DNA from: TMP-24 sp964600685
GTDB lineage: Bacteria; Pseudomonadota; Alphaproteobacteria; Rhodobacterales; Rhodobacteraceae
Assembly: GCA_964600685.1 (NCBI GenBank)
Contig: CAZRKU010000050.1
Span: forward strand, 1 to 21,002
Direction of reading: 5' to 3'
Length of the DNA: 21,002 bases
The notes under the pieces: generated by a model
Database searches by the model: none
Seen by the model: only the letters and a program-made list of their open reading frames with translations
What the model was told of the DNA's origin: nothing
Shown here: positions 15,241 to 21,002 of the stretch, one piece after another
Numbering within the stretch: the first letter of the stretch is position 1
How the letters are laid out: each line of letters opens with the position of its first letter
Program-made: the position numbers and the translations under genes

Positions 15241-15312
15241 GCTCCCCCGGGATATTTGCAGACAGAAAATGCGCAGGGGTCGGAGAGGTGGCGCCTCCCG
15301 GGCAAGCATGAT

Positions 15313-15329
15313 GCCGCCCTGTCGGCGGC
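15313..15329 (-). terminator. Hairpin directly after pgi
   Basis: A 6-bp GC stem GCCGCC/GGCGGC (15313-15318 and 15324-15329) with a five-base loop begins at the base after the pgi stop. It lacks a T tract, so it may only stabilise the message end or weakly terminate the zwf-pgl-pgi transcript. Confidence 0.35.
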
Positions 15330-16931
15330 TCAGCGTCCCCTCAGGTAGTCGACGAGCATGGCCGTCGATCCGTCCTTGCCATCGGCGGTTTCGCGCCCTT
15401 CGAGAACCGGCTGCAGCGCCAGCGCCAGTTCCTTGCCAAGCTCCACCCCCCATTGGTCGTAGGAGTTGACGCCGAGGATCACCCCTTCGACGAAAACCCG
15501 ATGTTCGTAGAGCGCGATGATCTGTCCGAGCACGAAGGGCGTGAGTTTCGGGTAGAGCAGCATGGTCGAGGGGCGGTTTCCGGGGAAGACCCGATGGCGG
15601 GCCTGGCGTTCGAGTTCGGCGCCGGTCAGCCCCTTCTTCGCCAGGATCGCACGGGCCGCCTCGAGGCTGCGGCCCTTCATCAGCGCCTCCGCCTGGGCGA
15701 GGCAGTTGGCCATCAGGAGCAGGTGCTGATGGGCAAGGTCCGGCTCGTGCCCCTCGCGGGCGAGGAGAAATTCGCAGGGCACGATCCGGGTGCCCTGATG
15801 GATGAACTGGTAGAAGGCATGCTGGCCGTTGGTGCCGGGCTCCCCCCAGACCACGGGGCCGGAGTGATGGGGCAGATCGCTGCCATCCATCGCCACGCGC
15901 TTGCCGTTGCTCTCCATCTCCAGTTGCTGCAGATAGGCGGGCAGGCGCGACAGGCGCTGGTCATAGGGCAGGACGGCACGGGTGGCATGGCCGCAGATCT
16001 GGTTGTGCCAGATCCCGACCAGCGCGAGGAGGACCGGCAGGTTTTCCGCAAAGGGCGCCTCGCGGAAATGTGCGTCCATCGCCGCGCCGCCCGCGAGAAA
16101 ATCGTCGAACCGGTCCGGGCCGATGGCGATCATCAGCGCCAGGCCGATCGGGCCCCACATGGAATAGCGCCCGCCCACCCAGTCCTCGAAGCCGAAGACG
16201 CGCGCGGCGTCGATGCCAAAGGCGGCGGTCCTGTCCTCTGCGGTCGAGACGGCAGCGAACTGCGCGGCAGGGTCGGCGACCTTCGCTGACATCCAGCGCC
16301 GGGCGGTTTCGGCGTTCGTCATCGTCTCGATCGTGGTGAAGGTCTTGGAGGCGACGATCACCAGCGTGGTTTCCGGGTTCAGCAGGCGCAGAATGTCATG
16401 CACATGCGCCCCGTCGACATTCGAGATGAAATGCGCGCGCGGCCCGTCGGCATAAGGCGCGAGCGCGAGGCAGGCCATCGCCGGGCCAAGGTCGGAGCCG
16501 CCGATGCCGATATTGACCACATCGGTGATCCGCCCGCCCTGCCCCACAAGCCGCCCGTCGCGCACATCAGCGGCAAAGCCGCGCATCCGGGCATGGCTGG
16601 CGCGCACCGCGCCCATCACCTCGCGGCCATCGACATGGACGCTGCCCGAAAGATTGCGGAGCGCAGTATGGAGGACCGCGCGCCCTTCGGTTTCATTGAT
16701 CTTTTTACCCTGAAACATCGCGTCACGGCGCGCGGCGAGGCGAGAAGCCTCCGCCAGCCGGACCAGCAGTCCGCGCGCATGAGGGTCGAGCGTCGTCTTG
16801 GAGTAGTCGAACAGAAGTTCGCCAAAACCTGCGGAAAATCCGGCGGCGCGCTTGTCATTTTCGAACAGTTGCAGAATCGACCGATCCGCGTGGTCCCGGT
16901 GATGGTTCTTCAGGTCATCCCAAAGGCTCAT
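15330..16931 (-). CDS. pgi: Glucose-6-phosphate isomerase
   Basis: Interconverts glucose 6-phosphate and fructose 6-phosphate in the cytoplasm (EC 5.3.1.9); 533 residues, close to the usual 540-550. Phosphate-binding and signature motifs are VVNIGIGGSDLGPAM (138-152) and SKTFTTIETM (195-204). The PGI signature and catalytic residues are E340 in MESNGKRV, H371 in GTNGQHAFYQFIHQGT, and K500 in NSYDQWGVELGK. All are intact. The start at 16931 lies seven bases after the pgl stop with GAGGG just upstream. It is last in the zwf-pgl-pgi operon, an order known in Rhodobacter. In an Entner-Doudoroff organism it mainly serves to recycle fructose 6-phosphate and supply precursors. Confidence 0.96.
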   Translation of the reverse strand: MSLWDDLKNHHRDHADRSILQLFENDKRAAGFSAGFGELLFDYSKTTLDPHARGLLVRLAEASRLAARRDAMFQGKKINETEGRAVLHTALRNLSGSVHVDGREVMGAVRASHARMRGFAADVRDGRLVGQGGRITDVVNIGIGGSDLGPAMACLALAPYADGPRAHFISNVDGAHVHDILRLLNPETTLVIVASKTFTTIETMTNAETARRWMSAKVADPAAQFAAVSTAEDRTAAFGIDAARVFGFEDWVGGRYSMWGPIGLALMIAIGPDRFDDFLAGGAAMDAHFREAPFAENLPVLLALVGIWHNQICGHATRAVLPYDQRLSRLPAYLQQLEMESNGKRVAMDGSDLPHHSGPVVWGEPGTNGQHAFYQFIHQGTRIVPCEFLLAREGHEPDLAHQHLLLMANCLAQAEALMKGRSLEAARAILAKKGLTGAELERQARHRVFPGNRPSTMLLYPKLTPFVLGQIIALYEHRVFVEGVILGVNSYDQWGVELGKELALALQPVLEGRETADGKDGSTAMLVDYLRGR

Positions 16932-16938
16932 CTTACCC

Positions 16939-17610
16939 TCATTCCGCCCAATGGATTGTAGCGTTCGCCAGAACGGCCCTGATCGGCGCCACCTCCGGTG
17001 GCAGCCCCTCGGCCTTTTCGATCGCGGCGCGCTTGTCGCGGCCGGTGATCAGCACATGGATTGCCATCGCATCCGCCAGCACCCGCGCGCTGAGCGTCAC
17101 ACGCGGCTCGACCGCGGCCGCCGCACGCATCGGCAGCAGGATCGGCGCATCGGGGGCGAGCGCGTCGGACAGACGGTCGCCACCGGGGAACAGCGAAGCG
17201 GTGTGCATGTCCGCCCCCATCCCCAGCAGAAGGACCGAGATCGGCAGGTGCGGCGACAGCGCCGCGATCAGCCGGTCAAGTGCCGCTTCGGGTTCTGGCG
17301 TGTCGGCATAGAGGGGCACATAGGTCGCGCCCACCGCATGGCCGCGCAACAGGCGCTTGCGGATCAGCCGGGCGTTCGACCGCTCGCTGTCTTCCGCCAC
17401 CCAGCGTTCGTCATTGGGAAAGACCGTCACCCGGTTCCACTCGAGGCTGACCCCCGCGAGCGTATCGAAGACCGGCCCCGGCGTCGTGCCACCGGGCACC
17501 GAGAAACTCGCCCGTTCGTTGTGGCGCAACGCCACGTTGAGGTCGCTGGCCAGTTGATCGGCCAGGGCGAACATCATCAGGTCGCGGTCCGGATATTCGA
17601 CGAACTTCAC
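16939..17610 (-). CDS. pgl: 6-phosphogluconolactonase
   Basis: Hydrolyses 6-phosphogluconolactone to 6-phosphogluconate (EC 3.1.1.31); 223 residues, the DevB/SOL type. Key segments are SVPGGTTPGPVFDTL (37-51), the substrate loop VFPNDERWV (63-71), SNARLIRKRLL (78-88), and the signature LLGMGADMHTASLFPG (128-143) with conserved H136. The usual GEDGH is GADMH here. The ATG at 17610 overlaps the zwf stop (ATGA), so it is translationally coupled to the enzyme making its substrate. pgi follows after seven bases. Confidence 0.94.
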   Translation of the reverse strand: MKFVEYPDRDLMMFALADQLASDLNVALRHNERASFSVPGGTTPGPVFDTLAGVSLEWNRVTVFPNDERWVAEDSERSNARLIRKRLLRGHAVGATYVPLYADTPEPEAALDRLIAALSPHLPISVLLLGMGADMHTASLFPGGDRLSDALAPDAPILLPMRAAAAVEPRVTLSARVLADAMAIHVLITGRDKRAAIEKAEGLPPEVAPIRAVLANATIHWAE

Positions 17611-19061
17611 TCGCGGATCTCCCTCCAGCGGCGGCCATCACGGTGCAGCAGCATCAGCGCATCCTCCGGCCCCGACGATCCGGGGTCGTAGGGCTTCGGC
17701 TTGTCGTTTCGCCCTTCCCATCCGGCGATGATCGGATCGGTCCAGGCCCAGGCGGCCTCCACCTCGTCGCCGCGCATGAACAGGGTCTGGTTGCCGCGGA
17801 TCACATCCATGATCAGCCGTTCGTAAGCATCGGGGATGTCGGTCCCGTCCTCGCCCAGCGCCTCGGCGAAGGACATGTCGAGCGGCACCTCGGTCAGGCG
17901 CATGCCGCCCGGACCAGGTTCCTTGATCATCACCGAAAGCGTCATGCCTTCGTTCGGCTGCAGCCGGATCGCCAGCACATTCTCGCGCCAGCCTTCGGCA
18001 TCGCCGAAGATGGAATGCGGCACTTCCTTGAAGACGATGGCGATTTCAGAGGCCCGCCCGCGCAACCTTTTGCCGGTGCGCAGATAGAAGGGCGTGCCCT
18101 TCCAGCGCCAGTTGGCAATTTCGACCTTGAGCGCCACGTAACTTTCGGTGGTCGAGGCCGGATTTTCGGCGTCCTGCACATAGCTCGGCGTGTCCTTCCC
18201 GGCCCGATACTGGCCGCGCACCATGTCCTCCGCCACGACCGGTTGCAGCGCGTGGATGACTTTCAGCTTTTCGTCGCGCACCGCGTTCGGATCGAACCGG
18301 TAGGGGGCCTCCATCGCGATCAGGCACAGAAGTTGCATCATATGGTTCTGCACCATATCGCGCATCGCGCCGGACTTGTCGTAATAGGCCCCCCGGCCGC
18401 TCACGCCAACGGTTTCGGCGACCGTGATCTGGACATGATCGACATGGCGGGCATTCCACAGGGGTTCGAACAGGATATTGGCGAAACGCACCGCCATCAG
18501 GTTCTGCACCGTCTCCTTGCCGAGATAATGGTCGATCCGGTAGATCTGTTTTTCGGCAAAATGCGAGGCGAGGGTGGCGTTCAGTTCCCGCGCCGTCGCC
18601 AGATCGCGGCCGAACGGTTTTTCGACGACGATCCGCGCGTCATCGTTGGCGATGCCGAAGCGGTGCAGCCGTTCGGCCAGATCACCGAAAAGCGCGGGCG
18701 CGACCGAGAAATAGAAGGCCTGGATCACGCCATCGCGCATCGCGGCCTTCAGCCTGGCCCAGCCGCCATCGCCCTTGGCATCGATCGCAACGTAGCTCAG
18801 ATGATCGAGGAACCGCGCCACCAGATCATCCTGACGCTTGGCCGCGTCGACGAACTCGGTGATCGCGGCAAGGGCAAGCGCGCGGAAACCCGCGTCGTCC
18901 ATCTCGGCCCGTGCCGCGCCGACAATCCGCGCGCCCTCGGGGATCTGGCCGCCGACATACCGCCGGTAAAGACCGGGCAGGATCTTGCGCTTGGCCAGGT
19001 CGCCGGTGCCGCCGAAAATCACCAGATCGAAGCTGTCTACCGGAATGACGCGCGAGACCAT
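17607..19061 (-). CDS. zwf: Glucose-6-phosphate 1-dehydrogenase
   Basis: Oxidises glucose 6-phosphate to 6-phosphogluconolactone with NAD(P)+ (EC 1.1.1.49), the entry to the Entner-Doudoroff and oxidative pentose phosphate routes; 484 residues, typical. The Rossmann motif FGGTGDLAKRKILPGLY is at 16-32, VVEKPFGRDLATA at 145-157, and the active-site signature RIDHYLGKE at 175-183. The catalytic His is H240 in RDMVQNH. The start at 19061 has GAGGA upstream. It is first in the operon with pgl (overlapping) and pgi. A palindrome GTTAGCGCTAAC 24 bases before the start suggests control by a CceR/PckR-like LacI-family regulator. Coenzyme preference cannot be judged from what I can see. Confidence 0.96.
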   Translation of the reverse strand: MVSRVIPVDSFDLVIFGGTGDLAKRKILPGLYRRYVGGQIPEGARIVGAARAEMDDAGFRALALAAITEFVDAAKRQDDLVARFLDHLSYVAIDAKGDGGWARLKAAMRDGVIQAFYFSVAPALFGDLAERLHRFGIANDDARIVVEKPFGRDLATARELNATLASHFAEKQIYRIDHYLGKETVQNLMAVRFANILFEPLWNARHVDHVQITVAETVGVSGRGAYYDKSGAMRDMVQNHMMQLLCLIAMEAPYRFDPNAVRDEKLKVIHALQPVVAEDMVRGQYRAGKDTPSYVQDAENPASTTESYVALKVEIANWRWKGTPFYLRTGKRLRGRASEIAIVFKEVPHSIFGDAEGWRENVLAIRLQPNEGMTLSVMIKEPGPGGMRLTEVPLDMSFAEALGEDGTDIPDAYERLIMDVIRGNQTLFMRGDEVEAAWAWTDPIIAGWEGRNDKPKPYDPGSSGPEDALMLLHRDGRRWREIRE

Positions 19062-19084
19062 GGTATCCTCATCCCCGATGCGCT

Positions 19085-19096
19085 GTTAGCGCTAAC
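19085..19096. promoter_or_regulatory. LacI-family operator before zwf, CceR/PckR-type candidate
   Basis: Perfect 12-bp palindrome GTTAGCGCTAAC with central CG, 24 bases upstream of the zwf ATG. CceR of Rhodobacter sphaeroides and its homologue PckR of S. meliloti, LacI-family regulators, control Entner-Doudoroff and gluconeogenic genes including zwf, and their sites, as I recall, are of this form. Its closeness to the start codon favours repression. The core differs from the AglR site (CAAAGCGCTTTG), so a separate regulator is likely. I found no convincing promoter hexamers here. Confidence 0.6.
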
Positions 19097-19142
19097 GGCA
19101 GGCTCTGTAACGCCTTCCTGCGGCTGAGTCTAGCATTGCTTG

Positions 19143-19164
19143 GCGGGCAAGGCCAACTGCCCGC
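19143..19164. repeat. Inverted repeat between zwf and tRNA-Gly
   Basis: Perfect 7-bp arms GCGGGCA (19143-19149) and TGCCCGC (19158-19164) with an eight-base spacer, in the divergent spacer upstream of both zwf and the tRNA gene. It could be a protein site; it is too far from either gene to be a terminator for them. No function is assigned. Confidence 0.35.
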
Positions 19165-19215
19165 ACCATTGCGGCGGCAAAACGTGCGGGTGGGCCGGCA
19201 AAGCAGCAACTGCGC

Positions 19216-19243
19216 TTGACGGCGGCGGTGCACTGGCTTACCT
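19216..19243 (+). promoter_or_regulatory. Predicted tRNA-Gly promoter
   Basis: TTGACG (19216-19221), 16-base spacer, TTACCT (19238-19243). The expected start is around 19250, just before the tRNA at 19256. The -10 is weak, but the placement fits a stable-RNA promoter. Confidence 0.4.
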
Positions 19244-19255
19244 CTCACCTCCGTC

Positions 19256-19329
19256 GCGGGTGTAGCTCAATGGTAGAGCCGCAGCTTCCCAAGCTGATGA
19301 CGAGGGTTCGATTCCCTTCACCCGCTCCA
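19256..19329 (+). tRNA. tRNA-Gly (anticodon CCC)
   Basis: A 74-base cloverleaf. Acceptor arms GCGGGTG (19256-19262) and CACCCGC (19319-19325) pair fully, followed by discriminator T and an encoded CCA (19327-19329). The D arm is GCTCAATGGTAGAGC, the anticodon loop TTCCCAA gives CCC, and the T arm is AGGGTTCGATTCCCT. It reads GGG glycine codons. The anticodon stem has a mismatch at its outermost pair (G/A). It closely resembles E. coli tRNA-Gly(CCC). Confidence 0.95.
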
Positions 19330-19351
19330 TCCTCCATGGTATGCTCGGGCC

Positions 19352-19372
19352 GCGCCGCGGAAGGAGCGGCGC
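19352..19372 (+). terminator. Hairpin between tRNA-Gly and the small exported protein gene
   Basis: Perfect 7-bp stem GCGCCGC/GCGGCGC (19352-19358 and 19366-19372) with loop GGAAGGA. No T tract follows (ATTCACAAAG), so it may end the tRNA transcript inefficiently or act as a 5' leader structure of the next gene, whose Shine-Dalgarno is only about 10 bases downstream. Confidence 0.4.
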
Positions 19373-19393
19373 ATTCACAAAGGGGGATTTACG

Positions 19394-19633
19394 ATGAAAT
19401 TGTTTGTCATGGCTCTGGCCGCCCTTGCCGCGATGGCTGGTCCCGTCCTTGCCAGTCAATGCCCCGCGCTCATGACCAAGATCGATGACGCGATGATGAC
19501 CGCAACCATCGACGACACAGTGAAGGCGCAGGTCATGGCGCTCTATGAAACGGGCAAGGCCGCGCATGCGGCCGGTGATCACGCCAAGTCCGAAACCGAC
19601 CTCGGCGCGGCGCTGAAGCTTCTCGGCATGTGA
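19394..19633 (+). CDS. Small exported protein of unknown function
   Basis: 79 residues. The first 20 (MKLFVMALAALAAMAGPVLA) are a signal peptide with a VLA/SQ cleavage site. The Cys at 23 is not in a lipobox position, so a soluble periplasmic protein is expected. The mature part, about 59 residues, is helical: CPALMTKIDDAMMTATIDDT, VKAQVMALYETGKAAHAAGD, then KSETDLGAALKLLGM, the last part resembling a single TPR-like helix pair. GGGGGA lies six bases before the ATG. It stands alone between the tRNA and a predicted terminator. I do not recognise a characterised family; proteins of this look seem common in Rhodobacterales. Confidence 0.8.
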   Translation: MKLFVMALAALAAMAGPVLASQCPALMTKIDDAMMTATIDDTVKAQVMALYETGKAAHAAGDHAKSETDLGAALKLLGM

Positions 19634-19656
19634 CAGGCCGCGAAGTTTTCCGGATC

Positions 19657-19682
19657 GGGCGGTTTCGGCCGCCCTTTCCTTT
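19657..19682 (+). terminator. Intrinsic terminator after the small exported protein gene
   Basis: GC stem GGGCGG/CCGCCC (19657-19662 and 19669-19674), loop TTTCGG, followed directly by TTTCCTTT. It lies 24 bases after the stop codon on the plus strand and is the best intrinsic terminator in the window. Confidence 0.7.
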
Positions 19683-19726
19683 GGCCGCGTCCCGCGTTAT
19701 CCGGAGCGGGATCACAGGAGGCCAGA

Positions 19727-20077
19727 ATGAGTGAAATCACCCGTCTCGAATCCGGCAAGCGCATGTCGCAGGCCGTCATCCACAACGGCATCGTCTATCT
19801 CGCCGGCGTCGTGGGCGAGCCGACAGGAACCGTCGCCAGCCAGACCAAAGAAGTCCTTGCCGAAGTCGATCGCCTGCTGACGCTGGCCGGATCGGACAAG
19901 ACCCTGATCCTGCGCGCCCAGATCTGGCTCGCCGACATGTCGGCCTTCGACCAGATGAACGCGGTCTGGGATGCCTGGGTCGCCCCCGGCAATGCCCCGG
20001 CACGCGCCACGGGCGAGGCAAAGCTGGCGACGCCGGACTATCTGGTCGAAATCATCGTCACCGCCGTCCAGAAGTGA
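19727..20077 (+). CDS. RidA/YjgF/UK114-family protein
   Basis: 116 residues, the family size, expected to form a trimer. RidA members hydrolyse reactive enamine/imine intermediates from PLP enzymes such as threonine dehydratase. Visible features are the strand HNGIVYLAGVVGEPTGTVAS (19-38), the helix TKEVLAEVDRLLTLAGSDKT (40-59), and the active-site edge PGNAPARATGEAKLATPDYL (87-106) with conserved R93, plus E108. The usual active-site wording (PARsxVxVxxLP) differs, so it belongs to a RidA-like subfamily and deaminase activity should not be assumed. A strong AGGAGG lies before the ATG. It appears monocistronic between a terminator and convergent hflX. Confidence 0.88.
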   Translation: MSEITRLESGKRMSQAVIHNGIVYLAGVVGEPTGTVASQTKEVLAEVDRLLTLAGSDKTLILRAQIWLADMSAFDQMNAVWDAWVAPGNAPARATGEAKLATPDYLVEIIVTAVQK

Positions 20078-20083
20078 CCAGGC

Positions 20084-20112
20084 CGGCGGGGCCGGTCCGT
20101 CCGGCCCCGTCG
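20084..20112. terminator. Bidirectional hairpin between ridA-like gene and hflX
   Basis: A 12-pair stem with one G-T pair: CGGCGGGGCCGG (20084-20095) against CCGGCCCCGTCG (20101-20112), loop TCCGT. It fills most of the 42-base gap between two convergent genes and is placed to end both transcripts. T tracts are lacking. Confidence 0.6.
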
Positions 20113-20119
20113 CCCGGCG

Positions 20120-21002
20120 TCAAACCTCGCCGAGGATGCGCCGGAACGCATCGCTTTGCCGTGCCGTCCAGCGGACGCGCAGTCGATGGCCGTCCTCGCC
20201 GTCCGATTCCCGCAAGACCACCCCCGCCGCATGCAGCCAGGCCCGCGCCCGCCCGGCGCTGAACGGCAGGGTCAGGTCTTCTTCCGTGCGTTCATCGTCC
20301 AGGCATGCCTCGATCGCCGCCAGAAGCGGTCCGAACCCTTCGCCGGTCAGTGCGCTGACGGCATGGGTGTCAGAGGTGCGCGCGTCCTGAACCAGCAGCG
20401 CACGCCGGGTGTCGTCCGACAGAAGGTCGATCTTGTTCCAGACCTCCAGCACCGGCACATCCTCCTCCACCCCCAGGCTTTCGAGGATGTCGCCCACGTC
20501 GGCCGCCTGCTCCTCGGTCTCCGGGTGGGCGATGTCGCGGACGTGCAGGATCAGATCGGCCTCCAGCACCTCCTCCAGCGTGGCGCGGAAGGCGGCAACC
20601 AGCTGCGTCGGCAGGTCAGAGATGAAACCCACCGTATCCGACAGGATGACTTTCCGGCCTGACGGCAGGGTCACGCCACGCATGGTCGGATCAAGCGTCG
20701 CGAAGAGCATGTCCCTGGCCAGAACCTCCGCCCCGGTCATCCGGTTGAAAAGCGTTGATTTTCCGGCGTTCGTATAGCCCGCCAGGGCGATGATCGGGAA
20801 CGGCACCTTGCGCCGCGCCGCGCGGTGCAGTTCGCGCGTCCTGACCACCTTTTCCAGCTGGCGGCGGATTTTCAGCACCTCGTCGTCGATGGCGCGCCGA
20901 TCGGCCTCCATCTGCGTCTCGCCGGGGCCACCGACAAAGCCGAAACCGCCGCGCTGGCGTTCAAGGTGGGTCCAGGCCCGCACCAGCCGGGTGCGCTGAT
21001 AG
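20120..21002 (-). CDS. hflX: GTPase HflX, C-terminal part, cut by window end
   Basis: Ribosome-associated GTPase that rescues or splits stalled and stressed ribosomes. The frame is open to the window edge; residues YQRTRLVRAWTHLERQ precede the inner GTG, so the gene starts outside. Visible are the HflX domain end GGFGFVGGPGETQMEADRRA, then the GTPase domain: P loop GYTNAGKST, switch region ATLDPTMRGV, G3 DTVGF, G4 NKIDLL and G5 VSAL. The C-terminal tail VRWTARQSDAFRRILGEV ends at 20120. In many proteobacteria hfq lies upstream; that would be beyond the edge. It is convergent with the RidA-like gene. Confidence 0.95.
   Translation of the reverse strand, partial: YQRTRLVRAWTHLERQRGGFGFVGGPGETQMEADRRAIDDEVLKIRRQLEKVVRTRELHRAARRKVPFPIIALAGYTNAGKSTLFNRMTGAEVLARDMLFATLDPTMRGVTLPSGRKVILSDTVGFISDLPTQLVAAFRATLEEVLEADLILHVRDIAHPETEEQAADVGDILESLGVEEDVPVLEVWNKIDLLSDDTRRALLVQDARTSDTHAVSALTGEGFGPLLAAIEACLDDERTEEDLTLPFSAGRARAWLHAAGVVLRESDGEDGHRLRVRWTARQSDAFRRILGEV

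Noticed and set aside
15069..15305. Longer N terminus for mcp (79 codons)
   Set aside because: Basic, low-complexity translation through hairpins; the ATG at 15068 has GGAGGGGAAG and directly precedes TM1.
13146..15311. Plus-strand open frame of 721 codons opposite mcp
   Set aside because: It is antisense to the Cache and PAS parts of the receptor, shows no recognisable fold and is low-complexity in composition.
15453..16289. Plus-strand open frame opposite pgi
   Set aside because: Antisense shadow of an intact pgi with no domain or ribosome binding site.
17643..19127. Plus-strand open frame of 494 codons opposite zwf
   Set aside because: It mirrors the codon bias of zwf; zwf has all catalytic motifs, while this frame has none.
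19256..19329. tRNA-Gly as an integration site for a genomic island
   Set aside because: No integrase, no repeated tRNA 3' end, and the downstream genes (RidA-like, hflX) look like core genes.

Overview
The window is high-GC DNA from an alphaproteobacterium, most likely a Rhodobacterales member (Rhodobacter/Rhodovulum/Paracoccus-like). This rests on the aglR-aglEFGA alpha-glucoside locus, a zwf-pgl-pgi operon, a LacI-type operator before zwf of the kind used by CceR/PckR, and a che operon arranged like that of other alphaproteobacteria. Genus is inferred from content only. No insertion sequence, phage gene, integrase or CRISPR array is visible.

Region 1 (1-6413) handles alpha-glucoside uptake and entry into glycolysis. 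On the minus strand run aglE (periplasmic binding protein), aglF and aglG (permeases) and the start of aglA (alpha-glucosidase, cut by the window edge). Divergent to them on the plus strand are aglR (LacI-type regulator), a 108-residue internally deleted GH1 beta-glucosidase remnant, and glk. The 214-bp divergent intergenic region has a promoter candidate for each side. A CAAAGCGCTTTG-type palindrome sits just after each predicted start site, so AglR probably represses both directions and itself.

Region 2 (6479-15068) is a chemotaxis cluster. The plus-strand operon is STAS protein-cheY-cheA-cheW-cheR-small helical protein, mostly with ATGA overlaps. A minus-strand mcp-cheB pair converges on it. 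The first and last small genes resemble, in place and size, CheS and CheT of Sinorhizobium meliloti; the last carries a DxxxQ motif like that of CheZ/CheT phosphatases. No cheD or second cheY is present.

Region 3 (15330-19061) is the minus-strand zwf-pgl-pgi operon feeding glucose 6-phosphate into the Entner-Doudoroff/pentose phosphate routes. It fits with region 1: sugar import, hydrolysis, glucokinase, then Zwf/Pgl. The che cluster lies between these two sugar-catabolism blocks.

Region 4 (19216-21002) holds a tRNA-Gly(CCC) gene, a small exported protein of unknown function, a RidA-family protein, and the C-terminal part of hflX, convergent with ridA across a strong shared hairpin.

No gene-free stretch exceeds 300 bases. 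The longest (15069-15329) holds several GC-rich inverted repeats.
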